From contig NZ_JABBPG010000004.1 in assembly GCF_013140855.1 (NCBI RefSeq), forward strand, positions 310,001-374,000: DNA of 64,000 nt, written 5' to 3'. A program made the translations under genes and the position numbers. Of this stretch, positions 56,887-64,000 are shown piece by piece. Source of the stretch: Pseudoalteromonas caenipelagi. GTDB lineage: Bacteria; Pseudomonadota; Gammaproteobacteria; Enterobacterales; Alteromonadaceae. The stretch's first letter is position 1. Every line of letters starts with the position of its first letter. The notes under the pieces were generated by a model. That model worked only from the letters and a program-made list of their open reading frames with translations. It had not been told where the DNA came from and did not search any database.

Positions 56887-59800
56887 TTACCACTCCACCT
56901 CTTCTGGTGTTGCTTGATTGGTTACTTCACTTTGCTTGGCTGTCATGGCTTGTTGCACTTGTAAAAACTCTATGTGTGCAGCCATCTCTGAGACTGTTTG
57001 CATGTCGAAAATAAGTTGTAAGGAAAGGCTCAGTCCCAGCTCTTGGTTTACTTGTGTGATCAAACGTGTAGCCGTTAAAGAGTGACCGCCAAGGTCAAAG
57101 AAATTATCGGTTACACCCACGCGATCCACTTGTAATAATGTTTGCCATTTTTGACATAACAAACGCTCTACATCATTACTTGGCGCAACATACTGCGCTG
57201 TTAATAATGCATTGCCATCGGGGTCTGGTAGGGCTTTACGGTCAACTTTACCGTTTTCTGTTAACGGCATGTTTGCCAGTACCACACAGTTACTTGGCAC
57301 CATGTAGCTTGGCAACTCTTGACGAACCTTGTTTAGGTAGTCGCCTGCAAGCGCCGCCTTAGCTGTGCTCTGAGCTTCTCCTTCGCCAGGAAACTCGGTG
57401 GGAACAACGTAAGCCACTAATTTGGTGTCGCCCTCTTGAGTGTTGGCAATGACCAATGCATCTCGTACGCCGTCAATAGCGCGCAGTGCATGTTCAATTT
57501 CACCCAGTTCGATCCTAAAGCCACGCACTTTAACTTGATGATCCGCGCGTCCTACAAACACCAATTCACCATCACCGCGCCAACGTACTAAATCACCTGT
57601 GCGGTATAGCTTTTGCTCACCAAGCTGAGGATGAGTGATAAAACTCTGTTGCGTTTGCTCATCACGGTTTAAATAGCCCAACGTTACGCCGTCACCAGCG
57701 ATGTATAGCTCACCAACACTGTTGATTGGCTGTGCTTGCATATCAGCTGATAGCACGTACAAACGAGTATTGCAGATAGGTTTACCAATCGGGATAGCAC
57801 CGCTGCTATCTTGCTGCTCTTCGCTTTGTGGCGTAACCGTGTAAGTACTACAGCCCACGACAGTCTCTGTTGGACCATACTCATTGGTAAAGGTGGTATT
57901 TGGTAGTAATTGCAACCTAAACTGCGCAAGCAATGATTGAGTCAGCTGCTCTCCACCGACCACAATATGATGCTGTGCCGTCTTGCTCCCCGCTTTTGGC
58001 AGCATTTGTGACAGTGCATCCAAGTGTGCAGGCGTGATCTTGAATAGCCATGCACTTTCGTCAGCTAACTGCGCGGTTAGGCTATCTAACTCCCCCTCTC
58101 CAGCAGGGAGAATGCGAACCACTTTACCTACCATCAACGGCGTTAGTAGCGTGGTCAATGTTGCATCGAATGCCAAAGGAGAACTAACCACCGACCCGAT
58201 AAGTGTGTCGTTTAAGTAATGCGCTTGGGCATGCGTTAAGTAGTTAACAACACCTTGATGTGGCACCATAACGCCTTTCGGACGACCGGTTGAGCCTGAT
58301 GTGTACAAGATGTAGGCTAAGCTTTGGGCGTTTGTTTCTACCTCATCTACACAGATATTTTCATCACTGTACTCAGACATCCATGATTCATCAGTTGCCG
58401 CATTGTCTAGGGTTAAAACATCTACCCCCGACATTGGGAATGATTCCATAAGCGCTGAATTTAATAACGCCACTTCAATCTCTGCATCTTCCAAGATGGC
58501 TTCGATACGGTTACATGGATAGCTAGGCTCTAGTGGTACATAAGCCGCCCCTGCTTTCATGGTGGCCAATACAGCAATCAACATCTCAGTTGAGCGCTCT
58601 AAATAAATACCCACCTTCGAACCTGGCTCTACACCAGACTCAATTAGTAGGTTTGCTAAGCGATTCGCTTTACCATTAAGCTGCTGATAAGTCAGGCTTT
58701 CATTATTAAATTCAACGGCTTTCTGAACAGGATTAAGCGCGGCTTGTTGTTCAAATAACTGATGAACACACAACGACTTATCGTATTCTACCTCCGTTGC
58801 ATTCCACTGGTTTTGCATCAACGCGACTTCAGGCTCGCTTAACATTGGTAATGCAAATGCCGAAGTATCAGGCTGCGTCAGCATCATCTGAAGTAGATTA
58901 CTAAAGTGTTGGGCCATGGTTGCTATGGTGTCTTCACGGAACAATGCCGTGCTATATTCCCAGCCTAATGTCAGACCTTGCTCGCTTTCACTGACGTTGA
59001 GTAGCAGATCATATTTTGCAATATCGCCTCCTTGCTCTACATTGCTCAGTGTTACCCCTGGCAGTGATAATTCGTGTTGTTCGTTGTTATGCAGTGCCAA
59101 TACAATTTGAAATAACGGACTGAAACTTAAGCTACGGGTAGGCACAAGTTTTTCTACGATTTTCTCGAATGGCACTTGTTGATGGCTGTAGCTGTCTAGC
59201 ATCATTTGCTTGGTGCGCTCTAACAGCTCATTAAAGCTCGGCTCACCTGCTAAATTACTACGCAGTACTAATGTATTGATGAAAAAGCCAATCAATGGTG
59301 CGATTTCAGCTTGCTCTCGGTTTGCTATTGGGCAGCCGATCACAATGTCTCGCTCATTGCTATAACGCGCTAACAGCACACTGAAGATGGCATTTAGGCC
59401 CATGTACAATGTGGCCCCTTTGGCTTTACACAATGCATTTAATGCCTGGGTTGTTTCAGCATCAATATGTGATTGGTAAGTACGGCCAGTAAAGTTTTGC
59501 TTAGCAGGACGTGGGTAATCCAAAGGTAAACTATGCACCGCAGGTAAGTTAGCTAATTGCTCACTCCAATACGATAACTTCTCCTCCAACATATCGCCTT
59601 TTAACCAATTACGCTGCCATTGTGCGTAGTCAACGTATTGAATATCGAGCGGCGCAAGCGGATTGTCTAGCCCTTGGCTAAATGCACTGTATAGCTTACT
59701 GAATTCATCAACCAAAATGCCCAGCGACCAGCCATCCGAGGCAATATGATGCATGGTAACCAGCACTTCATGGCTATCGGCTTGCACTTTCAGCACTTGC

Positions 59801-60369
59801 ACTCGCAACATTAAATCACTTGTTAAATCAAAGCATTGCTGCGCTTCACATTGCGCGATGTCATTGCGTCTGGCGTCAAGTTCGACACCTTCTAAATGAG
59901 ATAAGTCGGTGTAGCGAACATTAAACTGATAATCTTGTTGGATTTGCTGATAGGGTTCACCTTGCTCATCTTCAAGGAACCGTGTGCGTAAGCTTTCGTG
60001 GCGCGACACAATGGTTGTAAATGCTTGCTCTAACGCTGCAAAATCCAATGTTCCTGTAAGCTTCAAACGCGCAGGCATATTGTAATGAACACTGCCACCC
60101 TCTACTTTGTTTGCAAGCCACAAACGTTGTTGAGTAAAAGATAGCGGTAATTTGCCTTCTCTACTGACAGGCGTGATGGCTTCCACCTCTGTGCGAGTGG
60201 AGTTTTGCTGAGCCTGAATAAAGGCGAGGATATCCGCCTTTTTCTCACGTAAGTTTGCAATTAGTTCTTCTGATGGGTATTGGTCAAAAGAAACTTCTAG
60301 ATCATTACCATTAACGCTTAACTCAACTTGTTGCTTTGCACATTCAGCTATGATGTTTACTATTTTCAT
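56887..60369 (-). CDS. NRPS1: docking-C-A(Asn-like)-T
   Basis: 1160 residues forming one elongation module. It has a TubC-like docking domain (about 1-52), C with HHIASDG near 206, and A with YTSGSTGRPKG near 692. T has its Ser in LGGHS near 1096. Pocket residues read DATKVGEVG, close to the established Asn code DLTKLGEVGK. The protein is very similar along its full length to the first module of NRPS4, which points to module duplication. The tail ends PEEVEW. It begins 20 nt after the ATP-grasp gene and ends 1 nt before NRPS2, so all are co-translated. The presence of a C domain means that an upstream carrier, on the protein cut by the window edge, must supply the donor. Confidence 0.96.
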   Translation of the reverse strand: MKIVNIIAECAKQQVELSVNGNDLEVSFDQYPSEELIANLREKKADILAFIQAQQNSTRTEVEAITPVSREGKLPLSFTQQRLWLANKVEGGSVHYNMPARLKLTGTLDFAALEQAFTTIVSRHESLRTRFLEDEQGEPYQQIQQDYQFNVRYTDLSHLEGVELDARRNDIAQCEAQQCFDLTSDLMLRVQVLKVQADSHEVLVTMHHIASDGWSLGILVDEFSKLYSAFSQGLDNPLAPLDIQYVDYAQWQRNWLKGDMLEEKLSYWSEQLANLPAVHSLPLDYPRPAKQNFTGRTYQSHIDAETTQALNALCKAKGATLYMGLNAIFSVLLARYSNERDIVIGCPIANREQAEIAPLIGFFINTLVLRSNLAGEPSFNELLERTKQMMLDSYSHQQVPFEKIVEKLVPTRSLSFSPLFQIVLALHNNEQHELSLPGVTLSNVEQGGDIAKYDLLLNVSESEQGLTLGWEYSTALFREDTIATMAQHFSNLLQMMLTQPDTSAFALPMLSEPEVALMQNQWNATEVEYDKSLCVHQLFEQQAALNPVQKAVEFNNESLTYQQLNGKANRLANLLIESGVEPGSKVGIYLERSTEMLIAVLATMKAGAAYVPLEPSYPCNRIEAILEDAEIEVALLNSALMESFPMSGVDVLTLDNAATDESWMSEYSDENICVDEVETNAQSLAYILYTSGSTGRPKGVMVPHQGVVNYLTHAQAHYLNDTLIGSVVSSPLAFDATLTTLLTPLMVGKVVRILPAGEGELDSLTAQLADESAWLFKITPAHLDALSQMLPKAGSKTAQHHIVVGGEQLTQSLLAQFRLQLLPNTTFTNEYGPTETVVGCSTYTVTPQSEEQQDSSGAIPIGKPICNTRLYVLSADMQAQPINSVGELYIAGDGVTLGYLNRDEQTQQSFITHPQLGEQKLYRTGDLVRWRGDGELVFVGRADHQVKVRGFRIELGEIEHALRAIDGVRDALVIANTQEGDTKLVAYVVPTEFPGEGEAQSTAKAALAGDYLNKVRQELPSYMVPSNCVVLANMPLTENGKVDRKALPDPDGNALLTAQYVAPSNDVERLLCQKWQTLLQVDRVGVTDNFFDLGGHSLTATRLITQVNQELGLSLSLQLIFDMQTVSEMAAHIEFLQVQQAMTAKQSEVTNQATPEEVEW

Positions 60370-60389
60370 TTTTTGTTTCCTTGAACCAC

Positions 60390-63245
60390 TTACAGAACTA
60401 ATTTTTGTTGTTTGTTGTTTGTTTCTTCGAACACAGAGAACTCAATGGCACCGGCTGCTGAGTTGATGATGCCGTTCCCTTGTCCTTTATTTTTTGCCCT
60501 GACAAAGGCACCGCTGTATTCATTATCTAGGTCGAAAATGCCCCAAACCGGCTCATAAATACCGATTTCAGAAGACTGTGAGCTGGCAACCACGGGGTCT
60601 GGTTTGCAAAACTGTTGCACCAACCAACCATTGTCATCACGTACTTTGTTAAAACATGCTTGCCATTGCTCATCACTCATGTAACGACCAATAAACACAT
60701 CTCGGCCTTGTAATGAGCGGGATTTTTTGAGAACAAATTGATCTTTGTTTTCAAGTAATAAGGTTTCTAGGTCGTGTTTTTTACCTTGCCATACAACTTG
60801 CTTTTGATTGACCTTGATGGTCCATGGAATGTAGCGTTGGATAAATGCAACCGATGCCTCATCTAGCTGTGCATGCAGTTCAGGTTCATGCATCAATGCC
60901 AGCATGGTCTTATTACCTAAAACTCCGTGGATTGGGTTATCTGGAAAAACGATTTTTCCGCTCAGGTAACTCGATACGAGGCGCATCATCGTTGTACGTG
61001 GAATTTCCACATCCTCTCCTACTGTCAGCAGCACCGCGTCCATGGTTTTGCCGTCAAATATCACTTGGCCGTCGTTGCTAAATTGCAGTTGTGCAAAGTC
61101 ACTAAAGAAGTGAATGGTTCCTTGCGGAAACTTGGCAACACGTTGATATAGTTCACAGTAGCTTTGCTTAAAGCTGTCAAACTGCGCCATATCCTGCTCA
61201 CCGCGAGAATACAGTAAAATATTACCTTGCGCGTTTGGTTTGGTACGACGAATTGTGCTGCTGATAGCTGCGAAGGTTTTTGCCGTTACATCACGATAAG
61301 TTAAGTCCCAGTTTGCCGTCGTATCACTGAGTTCAAGAGACTTGTCGAACACACAGTTCACCCAGTCATGCTGCCAACCACCTACCGTTGACCCCACATT
61401 GATCTCGAGTAATTTAAATGCCTGCTCAGAGAAAATAATGTCATGGCGGAACAGTAAATCGCGCGGGTCAACTTTTGCTCTCTTTAGCAAGTCAAAAACA
61501 ATCGCCGGCTCATCTAAGTAGTGAGCAAATTTGCTACTATCTTGGGCAAAAAATACATCAACAGCACGATACATAAGCTCAACTAATGGCTTAATAAAGT
61601 CATTAAATTGCGCCACTTGCTGGCTAGAAATGACAAATGGCCACGCCGAAATCGTATACTCATAGTGGCGCATAAAATCAGGCACACCATCAATATCCGT
61701 GTTCAGTTGATACTGCTGCATAGCTTCATCAACGGCTAATGCTTCCATCATTTCTCTAAATAACGCTGAGTGATGCTGATTATTTTCCAAAGAAGCGGTG
61801 TAATCCTCATCAGAAGTTTTATTGCAAACAGGCGTTCTATCTTCTAATAACACGATGATCTCAGCGCCACGACCTAAGTTTACAACCCCTTGATCTAGAT
61901 GCACCGGTACACCACGAGCAATTGAACCGTTATAAACCTCACCAAATCCAAATGCCGCTAGCACTGGGATCACTGGCTGAATATGGCTGTGCTCACTGGC
62001 ACTGTTTATAACGTCTGAAGGGCAAAACTGCTGCACAATCCAACCGCCTTGACCACTGAGCTCGCGTACTAACTCAGCCCATTCAATATCGTTGGTGTAT
62101 TTACCAATGAAGACATCTTTACCCTGTAATGAGTGTGACTTTTTGATGACAAATTGATCTTGTTGTGCCAACAGCAATGTGCCTAAATCATGTGATTCAC
62201 CTTGCCATAGCACGATGTTTTGATTAGCTCTAACCGTCCAAGGTACGTGTTGCTCAACCCATGCTACTTGCTGCTCACTGAGCAACGCTTTTGCTTTTGG
62301 TTCATGCAGTAAGGCCATCAACGTTTTACTGCCAATCAGGCTATGTACTGCGCTATCTGGGAAAAGAATATGCTGTGCGATATAAGCCATGTCTAACTTA
62401 CGATACAGACTCGGTGGCATATCTCTATCAAGTAATAAAACCGCGTCCATTTCTTGGCCTTGGAAGTACACTCGATTGTTATTTTTAAACTGCAGCTCAG
62501 CCATGTCAGCGAAGAAAAATACTTGTCCGCCTTGATAATGCTCGCTCGCTTGGTAATGGCTTTGAATATACTGCGCCATCATCACCATGCCAGCTGGAGG
62601 CAACTCGGTGGCGCGAAACAGGATGTTGCCGGTTTTACCCTCTTTTTTCAGCGCTTTTACAGATTTTGCTAGCGCATCCGCGAGACCATTGATAACCGGA
62701 CGATAAGCTATATCTTTATCCACTAAAGGTGCAACACTGCTAATCGCTTTGAACGTATCAGCATGTAACCAATCCAGCTCCCAACCACCTATGTTGGTGC
62801 CCATATTCATTTCCAGCAGCTTTAACTGCTGATTGCTGTAAAGGATGTCATGACGACAAATAATCTCGTCAACATGAATGGTGGATGCATTCAACAAATC
62901 GAAAACATCTTTGCTACTGTCGAAGTAGTCACAAAACCCTTCTACATCATTACCAAAGTAATTTTTCAATACCGTTATTGCGATATGTGGCAACTCTTTA
63001 ACAAGCTCTTTGAACTCATCAATACGATCTGACGACAACACGACAGGCCAGGGTTCAACACCATAATGCGCTTGAAATCCGCCATCATAAGGCTGTGCTT
63101 TGATTTGTTTTAAAATCTGTCCCGTAGCATCGCGATTGCTTTTCATATAGTCATGTAAAATGGTATTACACGATGATAAAAATGACGTATTTTCAGATGC
63201 ATAGGCTTCTTGTTTCGTCAATTCTTGTGAAGTTTGTTTAGGCAT
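60390..63245 (-). CDS. Tandem-duplicated ATP-grasp-like protein embedded in the NRPS operon
   Basis: 951 residues made of two homologous halves (about 1-490 and 505-951). Both contain, in order: RHDI followed by KLLE-N-G and GGW--DW; FFxD-A-LQF; MDAVLL; a VxG-KT-MALxHEP segment; and PWT followed by WQG--HDL. Each half ends with DQFVxKKSxSLQGxDVFIGxY and GW-VQQFC. The last block resembles the ATP-binding 'K-P...GG-G-V--G' strand-loop of circularly permuted ATP-grasp enzymes, which join carboxylates to amines via acyl phosphates. Both halves look intact. No signal peptide is seen. The gene overlaps the upstream A-T gene (TAATG) and lies 20 nt before NRPS1, so it belongs to the pathway. The substrate is unknown; ligation of an amine or amino acid to the start of the chain is one idea. 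The family call is by eye. Confidence 0.6.
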   Translation of the reverse strand: MPKQTSQELTKQEAYASENTSFLSSCNTILHDYMKSNRDATGQILKQIKAQPYDGGFQAHYGVEPWPVVLSSDRIDEFKELVKELPHIAITVLKNYFGNDVEGFCDYFDSSKDVFDLLNASTIHVDEIICRHDILYSNQQLKLLEMNMGTNIGGWELDWLHADTFKAISSVAPLVDKDIAYRPVINGLADALAKSVKALKKEGKTGNILFRATELPPAGMVMMAQYIQSHYQASEHYQGGQVFFFADMAELQFKNNNRVYFQGQEMDAVLLLDRDMPPSLYRKLDMAYIAQHILFPDSAVHSLIGSKTLMALLHEPKAKALLSEQQVAWVEQHVPWTVRANQNIVLWQGESHDLGTLLLAQQDQFVIKKSHSLQGKDVFIGKYTNDIEWAELVRELSGQGGWIVQQFCPSDVINSASEHSHIQPVIPVLAAFGFGEVYNGSIARGVPVHLDQGVVNLGRGAEIIVLLEDRTPVCNKTSDEDYTASLENNQHHSALFREMMEALAVDEAMQQYQLNTDIDGVPDFMRHYEYTISAWPFVISSQQVAQFNDFIKPLVELMYRAVDVFFAQDSSKFAHYLDEPAIVFDLLKRAKVDPRDLLFRHDIIFSEQAFKLLEINVGSTVGGWQHDWVNCVFDKSLELSDTTANWDLTYRDVTAKTFAAISSTIRRTKPNAQGNILLYSRGEQDMAQFDSFKQSYCELYQRVAKFPQGTIHFFSDFAQLQFSNDGQVIFDGKTMDAVLLTVGEDVEIPRTTMMRLVSSYLSGKIVFPDNPIHGVLGNKTMLALMHEPELHAQLDEASVAFIQRYIPWTIKVNQKQVVWQGKKHDLETLLLENKDQFVLKKSRSLQGRDVFIGRYMSDEQWQACFNKVRDDNGWLVQQFCKPDPVVASSQSSEIGIYEPVWGIFDLDNEYSGAFVRAKNKGQGNGIINSAAGAIEFSVFEETNNKQQKLVL

Positions 63246-64000
63246 TACAAGATCACCTTATTTTTGTTTTTGTTTGATTTAAGTACTGAGTTAGCCAGTT
63301 TCACGCTTTCGATATGCGCGGCGATTGCACGGATTGAGCTGTCATCAAAGAACGCCTTGTACTCAATCTCTACACCAAACTGTTGCTTAACTTTTGCTAG
63401 TAATCGGGTTGTAAGTAGCGAATGGCCACCAATCGAGAAGAAGTCATCAAGCATGCTAATTTGCTCAACGCCCAATAGCTCTCGCCATATTGCTAGTAAT
63501 TCTGTTTCTAGTTCATTGGCAGGTGGCTCAATTTCGCTAGGGCCAGCAATGAGGATTAACTCGCTTAACTTATTGCTATCTAGCTTGCCGTTTTCTGTCA
63601 TCGGGATCTGCTCAACGATGGCCAAATGCGCAGGCACCATGTAGTCAGGTAAACGCTCAGCAAGCCATGTGCGGATTGTTTGGCTGCTTTGTTCGTGTCC
63701 ATTAGCTAGCACCACGCAGCCTACAATCATCAGCTCATCAGCACGCGCTTGTGTTGTAATCGCAACTTGATGCACGCTTTCGTGGCGTTTGAGTACCGCT
63801 TCAATTTCAGCAAGTTCTACCCTAAAACCGCGGATTTTCACTTGCTTATCCATACGTCCAAGACAGGTCACATTGCCATCGGCGCGGTAGTAGCCAAGGT
63901 CTCCGGTGAGATAGATAACATCACCTGGCTTCGTTGAGCCGGGAGTTTGAATGAATTTCTCTTTGTTTAGTTGTGCATCGTTGCCATAACCCAGTGATAA
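63245..64000 (-). CDS. NRPS A-T protein, C-terminal part (cut by window edge)
   Basis: The open frame runs to the window end. Visible are the C-terminal part of an A domain and a complete carrier. The A-domain motifs are YLTGDLGYY near 63895, GRMDKQVKIRGFRVE, a lid domain, and NGKLDSN. The carrier has its Ser in IGGHS near 63430. There is no further domain, and the tail is Lys/Asn-rich (KSNKNKNKVIL). The specificity pocket lies outside the window, so the residue cannot be predicted. It is upstream of all other NRPS genes here and overlaps the ATP-grasp gene by one base, so it may be the loading module or end an earlier multi-module protein. An ATG at 63871 is an internal Met, not the true start. 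Confidence 0.93.
   Translation of the reverse strand, partial: LSLGYGNDAQLNKEKFIQTPGSTKPGDVIYLTGDLGYYRADGNVTCLGRMDKQVKIRGFRVELAEIEAVLKRHESVHQVAITTQARADELMIVGCVVLANGHEQSSQTIRTWLAERLPDYMVPAHLAIVEQIPMTENGKLDSNKLSELILIAGPSEIEPPANELETELLAIWRELLGVEQISMLDDFFSIGGHSLLTTRLLAKVKQQFGVEIEYKAFFDDSSIRAIAAHIESVKLANSVLKSNKNKNKVIL

Noticed and set aside
63245..63871. A separate 208-residue protein starting at 63871
   Set aside because: The same frame continues to the window end with TGD and other A-domain residues, so the ATG is an internal Met of a longer NRPS gene.
1..64000. CRISPR arrays, tRNA/rRNA genes, insertion sequences, integrases and attachment sites
   Set aside because: No direct-repeat arrays, cloverleaf sequences, transposase or integrase motifs were noticed. 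The repeats present are homologous NRPS domains.

Overview
The window looks like a chromosomal segment of a marine gammaproteobacterium, most likely Pseudoalteromonas or a close relative. This rests on the moderate GC content, the housekeeping genes (glmU, a two-LysM MltD, a TonB-dependent receptor) and a very large NRPS/PKS locus of a type common in that genus. The genus is an inference from gene content and protein style; no 16S or database comparison was possible.

Layout. (1) 0-5 kb: ordinary genes, namely a small TonB-dependent receptor-like protein, an SDR oxidoreductase and lytic transglycosylase MltD on the + strand, and a small secreted protein on the - strand. (2) 5.07-12.92 kb, - strand: a compact class I lanthipeptide-type operon, transcribed HlyD adaptor > peptidase-containing ABC transporter (LanT-like) > LanC cyclase > full-length LanB dehydratase. 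(3) 13.1-16.1 kb: glmU, a GNAT acetyltransferase and a bactofilin-like beta-solenoid protein. (4) 16.175-16.327 kb, - strand: a 50-codon gene for a peptide with a GG leader and a 20-residue core containing Thr, Ser and two Cys. It is the best candidate substrate for the Lan enzymes although it lies 3.3 kb from them. It has its own RBS, a possible promoter and an upstream inverted repeat. (5) 16.5-20.9 kb, - strand: a MacA/MacB-like tripartite exporter (membrane fusion protein, ATPase, double-FtsX permease). (6) 21.0-64 kb, - strand and running off the window: an NRPS/PKS assembly line with tailoring enzymes.

The assembly line, in transcription order, is: the end of an A-T protein (cut by the window edge); a tandem-duplicated ATP-grasp-like protein; NRPS1 (C-A-T); NRPS2 (C-A-T-E-C-A-T-C-A-T-KS-AT-KR-ACP, 5270 aa); NRPS3 (C, a decayed A, half a C, and no carrier domain); an Fe(II)/2-oxoglutarate dioxygenase; a free-standing A-T protein with a decayed C domain; NRPS4 (C-A-T-C-A-T-dual C/E-like C-A-T plus a decayed E/C half-domain); a stand-alone thioesterase with Cys at the nucleophile position; and a second dioxygenase. 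Specificity codes read by eye suggest Asn, then Thr (epimerised), Asn, Asn, a malonate unit with ketoreduction, a Gln-like residue loaded in trans, Asn, Ile and Phe. Genes overlap or abut, so much of this run is probably one long operon, with the exporter at its 3' end.

The most unusual parts are NRPS3 with its neighbouring trans A-T protein, which look like one module split over two polypeptides; the duplicated ATP-grasp protein embedded in an NRPS operon; and the previously uncalled lanthipeptide-like precursor. No MbtH protein, phosphopantetheinyl transferase, dedicated regulator, tRNA, rRNA, CRISPR array or insertion sequence was seen in the window.
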